Source of the DNA: JARBUG01 sp035628915
GTDB taxonomy: Bacteria; Bacillota; Sulfobacillia; Symbiobacteriales; Symbiobacteriaceae
DNA: 64,000 nt
Direction: 5' to 3'
Assembly: GCA_035628915.1 (NCBI GenBank)
Contig: DASPIW010000026.1
Coordinates: forward strand, 1-64,000
The notes beneath the pieces were generated by a model, which made no database searches, had not been told where the DNA came from, and was given only the letters and a program-made list of their open reading frames with translations. Positions 37,571 to 47,057 of the stretch are shown one piece after another. Position 1 is the stretch's first letter. Each line of letters opens with the position of its first letter. The translations under genes and the position numbers were made by a program.

Positions 37571-38491
37571 ATGAACGTGATTGAAGTCAATAACCTGCGG
37601 AAAGTCTACGGCAGCCTCGCCGCCGTAGACGGCCTCTCGTTTGCGGTGGCGGCAGGCGAAGTGTACGGCATGCTGGGCCCCAACGGCGCCGGCAAGACGA
37701 CCACGGTGGAATGCGTCGAAGGGCTCCGGCAGCCGGACGCCGGCTCCGGCGAGATTCGGGTGTTCGGCACCACACACGCCCGGGATTCGGTGGCGATCAA
37801 AGCTCGGATGGGCGTGGGGCTGCAGACCACGGGCCTCTTCCCCCTGCTGACGGTGCGGGAGATCATCGACCTCTATGCCACGTTCTTCCCCCGCTCGCTG
37901 GCGACGGCGGATCTGATCGAGATGGTGGGGCTGAAGGAGAAAGCCGGCACGCCGTCCGCCAAGCTCTCCGGCGGGCAGAAGCAGCGGCTGGCGCTGGCCT
38001 TGGCTCTGGTGAACGACCCGGACTTGATTTTCCTGGACGAGCCAACCACGGCCATGGACCCGGCGGCCCGCCGGTCGGTCTGGGACCTGGTGCTCGACCT
38101 GAAGGCCCGGGGCAAGACGGTCGTGCTGACCACGCACTACATGGAAGAGGCCGCTCAGCTGTGCGACCGGGTAGCCGTGATCGATCGGGGGCGGATCATC
38201 GCAGAGGGGCGGCCGGATGATCTGGTGCGGCAGCACTTCGCGGAGACGGCCGTTGAGTTCAGCACACCCAAGGGCGTGGCCCTGGACCGGTTCAAGGAAC
38301 TGGATGGCGTCACCCGGGTGATGGCGGAGAATGGCTCGACGACCCTGCTGAGCACGGAGGTCCCCGAAACGGTGGCGGCCCTGCTGGCTTTCGCGAAGGC
38401 GCAGGGGTTCCGGCTGGACCGGTTCACGGTGCGCAACGCAACGCTTGAAGATCTGTTCCTGCGGCTGACGGGCCGCCGGATTCGTGAATAG
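37571..38491 (+). CDS. ABC-2 type transporter ATP-binding protein
   Basis: 306 aa from the ATG at 37571. Walker A GPNGAGKTTT, Q-loop in GLQTTGLFPLLTV, signature LSGGQKQRLALALAL, Walker B DLIFLDEPTTAMDP and H-loop VVLTTHYMEEAA. The extended C-terminus (GVTRVMAENGSTTLLSTEVP) is typical of DrrA/CcmA-like drug or peptide exporters. The permease gene follows at 15 bp. Neighbouring two-component genes suggest induction by an antibiotic or envelope stress. Confidence 0.93.
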   Translation: MNVIEVNNLRKVYGSLAAVDGLSFAVAAGEVYGMLGPNGAGKTTTVECVEGLRQPDAGSGEIRVFGTTHARDSVAIKARMGVGLQTTGLFPLLTVREIIDLYATFFPRSLATADLIEMVGLKEKAGTPSAKLSGGQKQRLALALALVNDPDLIFLDEPTTAMDPAARRSVWDLVLDLKARGKTVVLTTHYMEEAAQLCDRVAVIDRGRIIAEGRPDDLVRQHFAETAVEFSTPKGVALDRFKELDGVTRVMAENGSTTLLSTEVPETVAALLAFAKAQGFRLDRFTVRNATLEDLFLRLTGRRIRE

Positions 38492-38506
38492 GGAGGGTTA
38501 GTGATT

Positions 38507-39229
38507 ATGAATGCCCTTGCAGCTATGTACAAGGCTACCGCCCGGGAATACTTGCGTGATCGCATGGCGATTCTCTTTACTCTGCTGCTTCCCCTGCTGA
38601 TGGCCGGCTTTTTCGGGCTGATCTTCGAAGGTGAACAGCGGGCGGCTTACGTTCCGGGCATGCTGAGCCTCGGCTTCCTCTGGCTGGGCGTCTTCGGGGT
38701 GGCCCCGCCCCTCGTGCAGATGCGTGAGACCCAGGTGCTGCGGCGGCTCGGCGCCACGCCGCTGCCCCGCACCACCTTGCTGGGCGCCCTGATCGGGTGG
38801 CGCCTGACGACAGGGCTCCTGCAGGCAGCGGTGCTGATCGCTTTCGGGGCGCTGGCGTACGGCATGCGCATTCCAGCCGGCAACTGGCTGCCGCTGGCGG
38901 GTGCCGTGGTGCTCGGCGGTACCGTGATGATCACCCTGGGCTTCCTGCTCGCCGGCCTGGCGAAGAGCAACGAGTCGGTGGTCGCGCTGGGTCAGATCGT
39001 CCAGTTCCCAATGATGTTCCTGTCCGCCACGCTTTTCCCCATCGACTTTCTGCCGTCGTTCCTGATGCCCGTGGTCAAGGCGATGCCGCTGACGTATCTG
39101 TCGGATGCCCTGCGGCAGCTGATGGTCGGCGGCGCCCCGGTCTTTGCCCTGTGGATCGATTTCGCGGTCCTGGGCGGGTGCCTGGCGGTATTTGGGGCGC
39201 TTGCTGTACGGTTCTTCCGGTGGGAGTAG
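38507..39229 (+). CDS. ABC-2 type transporter permease
   Basis: 240 aa with about six hydrophobic segments, typical of single-gene ABC-2 permeases: REYLRDRMAILFTLLLPLLM, QMRETQVLRRLGATPL, VALGQIVQFPMMFLSATLFP and FLPSFLMPVVKAMPLTYLSD. GGGAGGG lies upstream; either the GTG at 38501 or the ATG at 38507 could start it, and the ATG has better spacing. It would pair with the ATPase just upstream to export an unknown compound. Confidence 0.92.
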   Translation: MNALAAMYKATAREYLRDRMAILFTLLLPLLMAGFFGLIFEGEQRAAYVPGMLSLGFLWLGVFGVAPPLVQMRETQVLRRLGATPLPRTTLLGALIGWRLTTGLLQAAVLIAFGALAYGMRIPAGNWLPLAGAVVLGGTVMITLGFLLAGLAKSNESVVALGQIVQFPMMFLSATLFPIDFLPSFLMPVVKAMPLTYLSDALRQLMVGGAPVFALWIDFAVLGGCLAVFGALAVRFFRWE

Positions 39230-39719
39230 TGTAACCGGCGGCGCTGGAAGGGGCGGGATTGCCTGGGTGGCTTCGCGGATTCGCCGGTCCTTTGCAGAAG
39301 TGGCTCGAGAGATGTAAGCAATTTATCGGCGAATCACGTGGCCGAGTAGCCTGTTTGCCCTCAGAACGGCCATTCTTCAGGCCAGAGCACCTCATCCGGT
39401 CCCTGAAAGCCCGATAACAGGCAGCTTACTAAGCCGGCTGGCGCCCAATTCAAAGGATTCGCCGCTCGTTTGCGTCATACCGTCAGCCACAGTCTGCAAA
39501 AAACAGGGGAATCGGCAGGCTGGCTTCCTCCCCTGCCCTTTCCGGGACCAACAGTCTCCCGGCGCTACGGCCGGAGTCAATCGGTCAACAAAATCTCCGT
39601 AGTCACGGCGACCGCCGGTGGCCCACGCCTGGCCCTTGTCTCGATAGCAGCCCTTGCACAGGAGGGGAGTACGTGTCGGATCCAACTTGGCGACACAGAC
39701 TACCGCCAGAGGTGGTCAT
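39230..39719. other. Non-coding stretch with no clear gene
   Basis: 490 bp without a convincing frame. It contains GATTCGCCG (39278-39286) inverted against CGGCGAATC (39327-39335), with a third copy of GATTCGCCG near 39457. No terminator with a T run, tRNA or known riboswitch was recognised. It may be decayed sequence plus the promoter of the next gene. Confidence 0.5.
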
Positions 39720-41342
39720 GTGCAGCGAACTCTGTCAGCCTGCGTGGTATTCCTGCTCTTGCTCTCGGCCTTCGGCTCGGCGGGTGCGGCCGCCCCACCC
39801 GATATTCGGCACCTGCTCCCTGCAGGCGCGACGGTAGTCGTGACAGTGGAGCTTGACCTGACCGGGGATGGGCGCCCGGAACTACTTGTAGGCTATACGC
39901 TCCCCCGGGAGGGGCTGCCGCCCACGCTTGGCCGGGCGGCTGTTCTGGAGCGGGACAGTGCCGGAGGCCTCCTGCGGTTCGACCTGGCCGGGACGTGGCC
40001 CGGGCACTATCCCCCCCGGTTTACGGCGACCGACATGACCGGCGACGGGCGCCCGGAACTGGTGGAGCGGGCCGGCGGCGGCGGTGCATGGGGGACGCTC
40101 AGGGTCTTCCGCCGTGCCGCTGAGGCCTATGAAATGCTGCTGGAGGACCACGCTCAGGATCACGTCCTCTGGGATGCCGACGGGGACGGTCGGCTGGAAG
40201 TCATTGCGAGGAAGCGGACACGTTATCAGGAGGATCAGTTGCTGCAACGATTCGTCTGGCGTGACGGGCGATTTGTCGCCTGGCATGCGCCGGAATGGTC
40301 GTATAGTCATACAGTACCAGCCGGGACCAGGTTGCCCGGCCTGAAAGGGTTCTCCGTCAAACAGGCGGATCAAGCCCTGGTGAAGGCCGGCTACCGCCTG
40401 GGCGTCATAGCGGCCCTGGATCGGGGAATGCGGGCTGACCGGGTTCTGCGTTACCAGAATGAAAACGGGCAGGTCCATGTCGCAGTCAGCGCCGGGAATA
40501 CAAAGGTCAGTCTCCCGCCGCTTCTCCCGGTGTCTGGGGTCTATTACGTGTCGGACACGGCGCCCGGCACCGCCCCCGTCGCCATGACGGACGCTCAGCG
40601 CACCCGCTGGCACGGCTGGCTGAGCCAACTGATGCAGGGGGTGCAGCAGGCCGTTTACACCCGCTACCTCTCACACACGGCAGGGCCGATCTACTTCGTA
40701 GAACTTCAGGCCCCCTGGACAGTGAAGCTCGGTGACCGAACCCAGACAGTGCGCTGGGTGGGCGTGGGAACAAGGCCACCGTATCTCGGCCTCTTGTTCA
40801 TGGCGCCCGGGCTGCGCCGTTCCGGCTGGATTCTGCCTGATTTCCTGGCGGCAATCTACACCACCCGGTCCCTCCCGCCGGCGCCGGTCCCGGCTGAGCA
40901 GCCCCTGGCATCATACCTGAACCAACATCCGGAGGTGGACGCTTTCGTCACCATCTGGCCTGAGGAGTGGCCCCATGCCGTGCGGTTACGGGGCATCGCG
41001 CCCGATGGCTGGCCGGCGCCCGACTTCGCCCCGCACCTGGAAGGAGCATTCAGTCCGGACCCCGATACCTCCCCAATCCCCGGCCATGTCATGGCGACGG
41101 TTCTGAACGGCTTCGTGCGCCGGGCCTCCCGGCAGGGGGACGATGTCACCGTACAGGTGGTTGCCGCGCCCGGGCGAGTCTACCGCTGGCCCTTGCCACT
41201 GACCGGTTTTGATCGGTCGACGCGGGCCGTGAGGGTGCATTTGGAGGTGCCCGGGCAGGCAGCCGTCACGAGGGAAGTACCTCTGGAAGGCTGGCGCTCC
41301 TGGTCGGGTGATCCCGGACCAGGGTCGTGGACTAGAGAATGA
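39720..41342 (+). CDS. Secreted protein with VCBS/FG-GAP-like and PASTA-like parts
   Basis: 540 aa from the GTG at 39720, chosen for GAGGTGG upstream and the signal peptide MQRTLSACVVFLLLLSAFGS. Residues about 35-195 carry repeated calcium-type loops: LDLTGDGRPELLVGY, DMTGDGRPELVERA, DADGDGRLEVIARK. Near residues 203-265, LPGLKGFSVKQADQALVKAG resembles a PASTA domain. The remaining half (LSQLMQGVQQAVYTRYLSHT onward) is not recognised. PASTA similarity is by eye. Exported, possibly wall-associated; role unknown. It converges on the DUF1444 gene with a shared terminator. Confidence 0.75.
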   Translation: MQRTLSACVVFLLLLSAFGSAGAAAPPDIRHLLPAGATVVVTVELDLTGDGRPELLVGYTLPREGLPPTLGRAAVLERDSAGGLLRFDLAGTWPGHYPPRFTATDMTGDGRPELVERAGGGGAWGTLRVFRRAAEAYEMLLEDHAQDHVLWDADGDGRLEVIARKRTRYQEDQLLQRFVWRDGRFVAWHAPEWSYSHTVPAGTRLPGLKGFSVKQADQALVKAGYRLGVIAALDRGMRADRVLRYQNENGQVHVAVSAGNTKVSLPPLLPVSGVYYVSDTAPGTAPVAMTDAQRTRWHGWLSQLMQGVQQAVYTRYLSHTAGPIYFVELQAPWTVKLGDRTQTVRWVGVGTRPPYLGLLFMAPGLRRSGWILPDFLAAIYTTRSLPPAPVPAEQPLASYLNQHPEVDAFVTIWPEEWPHAVRLRGIAPDGWPAPDFAPHLEGAFSPDPDTSPIPGHVMATVLNGFVRRASRQGDDVTVQVVAAPGRVYRWPLPLTGFDRSTRAVRVHLEVPGQAAVTREVPLEGWRSWSGDPGPGSWTRE

Positions 41343-41344
41343 AA

Positions 41345-41372
41345 AGGTCCCGGGCGCCATGCCCGGGACTTT
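41345..41372. terminator. Bidirectional terminator
   Basis: GTCCCGGGC (41347-41355), 5-nt loop, GCCCGGGAC (41361-41369), with A-rich sequence before and TTT after. It separates converging genes. Confidence 0.85.
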
Positions 41373-41378
41373 GGCATT

Positions 41379-42209
41379 TCAGTTGACCATCCGCTCCTGC
41401 TTGTGGTTCTCGTCGTAAGGCATCAGCATCCCGCCCGTCAGGGTGAAGAGCCGGTTTGTGATGGGGTAGTCATGCGACTCGAAGTCCTCGCGGAGGCGCT
41501 CACGCATCTCAGCGACGAAGTCGGGGTCCAAATCGCTGAATAGCACAAGATAATCCCGGTTGGGTATGCCGATCAGGACGTTCCCCGGCACCAGCGCGGC
41601 TGCGGCGTTCAATTCACGGGAGAGCAGGATGCGGCTGGCGTCGTACCCGTCGAACGTCTCCCAAACGAGCGCCATGTGCTCATCTGTGCCGATCTGGTAA
41701 TAGTCGGCCCCGCCTCCGAGCTGTTGCAGGTTCTCCATCGCGGACTTCAGCATGTCGGTCTCCGTAACGCCCCAGTCCTGCATGACTTTGCGATGTATGT
41801 AGGAGTACCGCTCCGCTTCATCCAGTACGAAAGCAAGGGCGAGCCCGTCCATGTAGGGAATGGCGGCCAGTTCCCGGTTATCCTGGCGGCAGTACTCCAA
41901 AAGGGCCGTGGGCACCACCTGCGGCATGATGTTCGCACGGTTCTCCTCGAAGCTGCCGGTGGCGGCAGGCTGCTCTTCGTAGACGAGCGACTCGAGGAAG
42001 GCGCCCATCAGTTCGTCCCGCTGGCGGGGCGCCTGGCGGTATGACTCATACAGATCGGCCAGGGAGACGACTCGCTGGCGGCCCTGATTCGGCTCCACAA
42101 GCAGAAGGTACTTCCCCATCGGTTCCACGCGGATATCCGGACGCTCCCGACGGGCCCGGTTCACGATGTGACGGCTGAACTCGGCCTCCGAGAGCAGCGC
42201 CTTCGCCAT
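41379..42209 (-). CDS. DUF1444 family protein (YtpQ-like)
   Basis: 276 aa. The C-terminal half has the family pattern DGYDASRILLSRELNAAAAL, GNVLIGIPNRDYLVLFSDLD, and a final MRERLREDFESHDYPITNRL. The N-terminus (SEAEFSRHIVNRARRERPDI) also fits. No catalytic residues are known for the family. No signal peptide. The promoter region is shared with the divergent gene at 42420 and contains a Zur-like box. Confidence 0.85.
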   Translation of the reverse strand: MAKALLSEAEFSRHIVNRARRERPDIRVEPMGKYLLLVEPNQGRQRVVSLADLYESYRQAPRQRDELMGAFLESLVYEEQPAATGSFEENRANIMPQVVPTALLEYCRQDNRELAAIPYMDGLALAFVLDEAERYSYIHRKVMQDWGVTETDMLKSAMENLQQLGGGADYYQIGTDEHMALVWETFDGYDASRILLSRELNAAAALVPGNVLIGIPNRDYLVLFSDLDPDFVAEMRERLREDFESHDYPITNRLFTLTGGMLMPYDENHKQERMVN

Positions 42210-42276
42210 GCTTTGTCCACGCTCCTTTGTCTAGCTGGAACAGGAGCCGATCCCCGGCTTCTACTTTTCATGTTTC

Positions 42277-42291
42277 TAGTAATCATTACGA
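42277..42291. promoter_or_regulatory. Zur-like Fur-family box (7-1-7)
   Basis: TAGTAATCATTACGA differs at one position from the Bacillus Zur consensus TCGTAATNATTACGA. It lies between two divergent genes (starts at 42209 and 42420). A Fur-family regulator is likely; the metal is inferred. Confidence 0.6.
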
Positions 42292-42419
42292 ATGGGAGCC
42301 AACGTTGTTCGAGGGTTGGCGCAAAAAAAGCCGAGCACCCGGAGTGTGAGGAGGTACGACGCTCCCTTCGTGTCGAAGTGGGGTGGCATTGCAAAGCGGC
42401 AGGAAAAGAGGTGAGCCCC

Positions 42420-44234
42420 ATGACATCCGGCCGGAAGAGGCCATCGCACCCGGTCATTTCGCTCGGCGAGGTCCGCTCGCAGCGGACGTACGAACAGCTG
42501 CTGTCACAACTGGAGGCCTTTTGCGAGAACCTCCCGGATAACGAACCCTGGTCGATTGACCAGTTCTTCGGCGGCGAGCCTTCCGACCAGGAGATGGAGG
42601 TCCTCCAATATGCCTTCCTGGATTGGCTTGCCTTTGACTACCGCGCCTGGGAGGACGGCCGCACGGTGCCTGAGCGGCTGGCCGAGGGTGGCAAAATCGA
42701 CGACGCCGCCCGGGACATGCTGCACCTCTGGCAAGGAACCCGCCCGGGATTGTACCAGACCGTTACCTGCCTCGGATCTGGCCTGCTGCTCCGCGACTGT
42801 TTTACCGGGAAGGAATTCCCGATCCAGGTCGACGAGGGCGTGGAGCCCATGTCGCCGGACGATCTGGTGATCTGCCGCATCCTCCCGGTTGGAGACGGCT
42901 TCCATCTGGCCTACGATGTTCGGACCACATCGGCCCGCGGCCTGCCCATGGTCCGGGAAGCAGTGGAGCGGGAGCTCCTGCGTATGCGGCGGCAGGATCC
43001 GGAGGCGACATGGGACAACCTCTTCAAGGACCGGTGGCCCCTTGTGCATGATGCGATTGCCGGTGCGCTTGCGGCCGGCAGCGCCATGCCGCTGCCGCAG
43101 TGGCGAACACCGCCTTCGGCGGGCCGCGTGCCCGGGAATGCCGGCAAGCTCCAGCACGAAGTTGCCCGGGTGCTTTGGGAGTTCCTCACGGCGGACGACG
43201 TCAGCTTCCTGGACCGCCAGCGTGCCATGTGCCTCTGGTGGGATGCTGCTGCGGCGCTGAATATGACCACCGGGCGAGTCGAGGCCTGGGCTGCCGGCGC
43301 CGCGTACGCGCATCTGCATTACGCGCTGTCCGACTTAACAACCCAGGCCGACCTGTCGGAGGCCTTCGGCATCTCCGTATCAAGCCTGGCGGCCCGGGCC
43401 CGGGCAATCGTCGAGGCGCTCGGCCTGGAGGAGCTCGATGACCGCTACGCCGACCCACTCGACCCGCGGGTACGTTTTCGGAGCCTGCCCGAGTCCCTGG
43501 CCGTGCGGGCGGTGGCAGCCTCAGCCGTTCCATCCGGCGGCGAAATCATGCTGTCCGACGAGGTGGCCGCCCAGCGGCTGCTCTCGCTGCAGCAGGACGA
43601 AGATGTGACCGTCCTGACGCTGCTGGGCCAATCCTGCCTGGCGGGGGGCAGCAAGAAAGAAGCCCGGGCATACGCTGAGAGAGCCAAAGCCGCTCAACTG
43701 AGTTGCGAAGCGGACCGGCGGGAAGGGCTCCTCCGCCTGGTCGAACTGCTGGCCGACCTGGGCGACGACGAGGGCATCCTGGCCGTCACGGCGGGGGCAA
43801 ACCCGGCGGACCTGGAGGGTCCGGTACTGCGGCGAGCTGCTGTCGCCGCATCCCGGGCGGGGCGCCCGGCCGATGCCATGGAATGGCTGGGTCTGGCCCA
43901 GGACAAGGGCGAGCCCCTGAACCTGGTCGGGCCGTTCATCGACGCCCTGCGGTTGATGTCCATGAAGCGAGTCCCGGTCTTCAAGCTGGACTACGAGGAG
44001 AAGCTGGATTCACTGCTGGGCTGGCTGCCCAAGCTGAACGCCCTCACGCGGGCTCATCTGGTGTGCGGCATTTACCAGAGCAAAGCAAAGGACGCCGTTC
44101 AGGCCGTCCGGGCGCTGGGCGCCCAGCGGGACCCATGGGCGGGACGGCTGCTTAAGCACTTGTACAGGATGTCCGATCTCCCCCGCACCGTGCAGGACGC
44201 CGTAGAGAAAGCGCTCAAACGCTGGGACCGATAA
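42420..44234 (+). CDS. 604-aa cytoplasmic protein of unknown function
   Basis: ATG at 42420 after AGAGGTGAG; the frame is open further upstream but that part overlaps the divergent gene. No signal peptide. The N-terminal 140 residues are acidic/aromatic (LDWLAFDYRAWEDGRTVPER). Around 300-340 there is a helix-turn-helix-like stretch, QADLSEAFGISVSSLAARAR. After residue 380 the chain is helical with TPR-like character (AQRLLSLQQDEDVTVLTLLG, ARAYAERAKAAQLS, AVAASRAGRPADAMEWLGLA). No family recognised with confidence. It ends with a strong terminator. The Zur-like box upstream hints at metal-dependent control. Confidence 0.75.
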   Translation: MTSGRKRPSHPVISLGEVRSQRTYEQLLSQLEAFCENLPDNEPWSIDQFFGGEPSDQEMEVLQYAFLDWLAFDYRAWEDGRTVPERLAEGGKIDDAARDMLHLWQGTRPGLYQTVTCLGSGLLLRDCFTGKEFPIQVDEGVEPMSPDDLVICRILPVGDGFHLAYDVRTTSARGLPMVREAVERELLRMRRQDPEATWDNLFKDRWPLVHDAIAGALAAGSAMPLPQWRTPPSAGRVPGNAGKLQHEVARVLWEFLTADDVSFLDRQRAMCLWWDAAAALNMTTGRVEAWAAGAAYAHLHYALSDLTTQADLSEAFGISVSSLAARARAIVEALGLEELDDRYADPLDPRVRFRSLPESLAVRAVAASAVPSGGEIMLSDEVAAQRLLSLQQDEDVTVLTLLGQSCLAGGSKKEARAYAERAKAAQLSCEADRREGLLRLVELLADLGDDEGILAVTAGANPADLEGPVLRRAAVAASRAGRPADAMEWLGLAQDKGEPLNLVGPFIDALRLMSMKRVPVFKLDYEEKLDSLLGWLPKLNALTRAHLVCGIYQSKAKDAVQAVRALGAQRDPWAGRLLKHLYRMSDLPRTVQDAVEKALKRWDR

Positions 44235-44260
44235 GGAGGAGGCCGGTCGGCCTCCTCCTT
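44233..44260. terminator. Bidirectional terminator
   Basis: AAGGAGGAGGCC (44233-44244), 4-nt loop, GGCCTCCTCCTT (44249-44260), between converging genes. Confidence 0.85.
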
Positions 44261-44265
44261 CCGCT

Positions 44266-46827
44266 TTACCGGGACAGCGCATCAAGCAATCTGGAAAGCA
44301 TTGTGACAGCCTCAGCGCGGGTGGCGGTGTTATTGGCCCGGAAGGTGCCGTCCCCGTAGCCGGTCACCAGGCCGTACCGGGCTGCAGCGAGCACCTGCGC
44401 CACGGCCCACCCCGCGATTTGGTCGCCGTCGGTGAAGGACGCCGAACCAGGGGTAACATCCCGTCCGTTCAACTTGAGACTCCGCACAAGTATGACCGCC
44501 ATTTCGGCCCGGGTCACGGGGGCGTGGGGGTCGAAGGCCCCGGTGTCGCGCCCGGTGATGATGCCCGCCGACACTGCCGCAGCTACCTGCGCCCGTGCCC
44601 AGCCGGGGATGAGGGCGGCATCGGTAAACGTAACGGCGTCGCCCGACGGCGGCAGACGCAGCAGCCGGGCCGCCATGACGGCGAACTCAAGCCGGCTGAC
44701 CTGCGCTTCCGGCCGGAACGTGCGGTCTTCGTACCCTCTCACGACGCCCGCCTGGACCATCCGGGTGATGGACCCGGCGGCCCAATGGCCGTCGGTGTCG
44801 GTGAAGGCAGCCGCCGGCGGAGTCGGCGGGGGCGCTTCGGGCTGGGCGGGCTTTGGCACGGGCTCCACCCGCACGACCTGCACCGTGACCCGGGACCGGT
44901 TTCCTGCCCGGTCGACGGCGGTAGCCGCAAAAGTGTTCTCGCCCATGGCGAGGCGCACGGCCAGCGTGAGGGTCGGCCGGCCTTCGATTTCGACGGCAGC
45001 GCCTTCTTCGGTGGAGGCCGACAGCTCTATCGTCTCCGCCGGCGTAACCAGCGCCGACGCCTTCAGGGAGATGGCCGGCGGCGTTGAGTCCCGGGTGACG
45101 GTGACCGAGTCGGAGGCGGAGCCGTTGACGGCGGTGATGACGTTGGCGCCCTCGGCAAGGTTAATGACTGCGCTCCAGTCGCCGTCCGCACCGGCCTGCA
45201 CGGTCGTCCCGCCCACCGATACGGCGGCGCCGGGGTTGGCCGTGCCGGTGACAGTGAAGGTGGCCTCGCGGGTCAGGGCGACAGGGGCGGAGATGGTGAC
45301 CGTGGGCAGCGGGGCAGGCGGCGGGGGCGGGTCCGCGGACGAAGACGAAGGCGGCCGGTCACGTTGCACCGTGATGGTGTAGGTGCTCAGCGTGGTTCCA
45401 TCCTGCGCGGTAACTACGATGGAGATCGAGTTGGACCCGTATTTCAGCGTGATGTCGCTGGCAGCACCGCCATTGATGGCAACTGTGGCGGCTGCATCGA
45501 CCGGGGTGGGCGTTACCTGAATGCCGCTGATTCGCCTGCCGACGGCGACGGAGTAGTTCCGCACAGCCGGGTCAAAGGCGGGTATCAGAGTGCCCTCACT
45601 CACCGACAGGCCCGCCAGGTCGGCGTTGGCGGAGAGCGCAGCCGCCCGGTTCACTGTGATGGTGTAGGTCTTCTGCGTGACCCCGTCCTGGGCCGTGACC
45701 ACGATGCTGACCGTGTTGGCGCCTACGTTCAGGGCCACCGGCGCCCCGCTGCCGCTGACCGTTACTGCGGGGTCAGCGGGGGTGGCTGTGGCGGAAATGC
45801 TGGTCGTGGCGTTCGGCACGTCCACGGTGTAGGCCAGCACGGCAGGATGGAAAACAGGGGTCAGCGTTCCCTCACTGACGGTCAGGTCCGCCAGGTTGGC
45901 GTCCGACGACATCCCGCTGTAGGTCACAATCGTCCCGATGTCGCCGGTGGCCACGAAGAGACCGCCGCCAAAGGCCACGCGCTGCAGCGTCACGCTGGCC
46001 GGCGATGCGTCGGCCGACCAGGTAATGCCGTCCACCGACCGCACAATGGCGCCGCCGGTGCCGCTTACCACAAACGTCCCGTTGCCGTAGGCGGCGCCGT
46101 ACAGGCCGTCCGTAGTGCCCGAGGTCCGCGCCGTCCAGGAAAGTCCGTCGGGCGAAGTATAAATGCTGCCGGCGTCACCGGCAGCTACGTACACCCCGTT
46201 GCCGTAGGCCACTTCCCACAGGTTGACGCCCGAAGTGTTCAACGACCCGGTGGTCCAGGTCGACCCGTCCGCGGAGACGGCGTAGGCACCATCAAGTCCG
46301 ACCGCAACAAATCGACCGCCGCCGTAAACCAGCCCGTTGAGCGTATTGCCCGGCAGGTCAACCGTGCTCCAGGTCAGGCCATCCGCTGAGACCCACATCT
46401 GAGCCCCGTTTGCTTCCGGGGCAACGAAAACCCCCGCCCCATAAGCAACGTCATACCAGATATTCCCCAGGCCCCCCGGCGCCTGGACAACCCACGAAGT
46501 GCCGTCTGTGGAGGTGGCTACTTTCCCCGAGTAGCCAACTGCCACCCAGCGTGTCCCGTCATGGGCAAAGGCAGTCCAGTCATTCGCGGCTGTCCGCGCG
46601 GTCCAGGCGATTCCATCCGGTGAAGTTAGCAAGGCGCCGGTGTTTCCGCCCGTAACCCACAGGCCCCCGCCATACTCCACGCCCGTCAGGGTTTCGCCCG
46701 TACCCGAAGTTTGGGTCGTCCATGCCGCACTTGCGAACGTAGCGCGAGTGCTCCCCAGCAGCCCGCCGCAGACTGCCAGCAAGGCCGCAATCACAAGTAG
46801 CGTTCGGATTCCAAAGGACCTCTTCAC
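44266..46827 (-). CDS. S-layer-homology surface protein with WT-repeat propeller and cadherin-like domains
   Basis: 853 aa, GTG start at 46827 with GGGGAGG upstream. Signal peptide about 1-33. Residues 35-300 form a propeller of repeats like SPDGIAWTARTA, VSADGLTWSTVD and RSVDGITWSADA. Two cadherin-like beta-sandwich domains follow (ANLADLTVSEGTLTPVF near 315 and ADLAGLSVSEGTLIPAF near 405), then a Pro/Ser linker, two Ig-like segments (about 510-660) and three SLH modules at the C-terminus (FTDTDGHWAAGSITRMVQAG, FTDAALIPGWARAQVAAAV, FTDGDQIAGWAVAQVLAAA). SLH domains bind secondary wall polymer, so the protein should coat the cell surface. Ligand unknown. Confidence 0.93.
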   Translation of the reverse strand: MKRSFGIRTLLVIAALLAVCGGLLGSTRATFASAAWTTQTSGTGETLTGVEYGGGLWVTGGNTGALLTSPDGIAWTARTAANDWTAFAHDGTRWVAVGYSGKVATSTDGTSWVVQAPGGLGNIWYDVAYGAGVFVAPEANGAQMWVSADGLTWSTVDLPGNTLNGLVYGGGRFVAVGLDGAYAVSADGSTWTTGSLNTSGVNLWEVAYGNGVYVAAGDAGSIYTSPDGLSWTARTSGTTDGLYGAAYGNGTFVVSGTGGAIVRSVDGITWSADASPASVTLQRVAFGGGLFVATGDIGTIVTYSGMSSDANLADLTVSEGTLTPVFHPAVLAYTVDVPNATTSISATATPADPAVTVSGSGAPVALNVGANTVSIVVTAQDGVTQKTYTITVNRAAALSANADLAGLSVSEGTLIPAFDPAVRNYSVAVGRRISGIQVTPTPVDAAATVAINGGAASDITLKYGSNSISIVVTAQDGTTLSTYTITVQRDRPPSSSSADPPPPPAPLPTVTISAPVALTREATFTVTGTANPGAAVSVGGTTVQAGADGDWSAVINLAEGANVITAVNGSASDSVTVTRDSTPPAISLKASALVTPAETIELSASTEEGAAVEIEGRPTLTLAVRLAMGENTFAATAVDRAGNRSRVTVQVVRVEPVPKPAQPEAPPPTPPAAAFTDTDGHWAAGSITRMVQAGVVRGYEDRTFRPEAQVSRLEFAVMAARLLRLPPSGDAVTFTDAALIPGWARAQVAAAVSAGIITGRDTGAFDPHAPVTRAEMAVILVRSLKLNGRDVTPGSASFTDGDQIAGWAVAQVLAAARYGLVTGYGDGTFRANNTATRAEAVTMLSRLLDALSR

Positions 46828-46973
46828 AGCTACCCTGCCTCCCCTTCCCCGCAGCTACTCCATCGGTGTACGGAAGTTCGGTATTGACAATGATAGAGCA
46901 AATTATCCATTTATTTGTAGATACAGGCTACCATATATTGGGTATGATGTCAAAGACCTATTTGAAACGGATG

Positions 46974-47002
46974 AACCCTGGGGTCGAAACGACGCCAGGG
47001 TT
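46974..47002. repeat. Perfect hairpin in AT-rich intergenic DNA
   Basis: AACCCTGG (46974-46981) and CCAGGGTT (46995-47002) enclose GTCG-AAA-CGAC, giving a 12-bp stem with one G-G mismatch and an AAA loop. It lies in the gap between the SLH gene start (46827) and the guaA terminator. Confidence 0.55.
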
Positions 47003-47017
47003 CGGCGGAGGCTCAAC

Positions 47018-47047
47018 GCAAAAGGCGGGCCGAACTAACGGCCCGCC
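47018..47047 (-). terminator. Terminator of guaA
   Basis: GGCGGGCCG (47024-47032) pairs with CGGCCCGCC (47039-47047). On the minus strand the stem is followed by TTTTGCG. Confidence 0.8.
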
Positions 47048-47057
47048 CCCGCTCAGC

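Noticed and set aside
37454..38236. N-terminal extension of the histidine kinase by about 260 codons
   Set aside because: It lies antisense to the ABC ATPase gene; the ATG at 37453 gives a normal kinase with membrane helices.
39230..39719. Cyclic-di-GMP or similar riboswitch in the gap
   Set aside because: Only vague matches and no expression-platform terminator.
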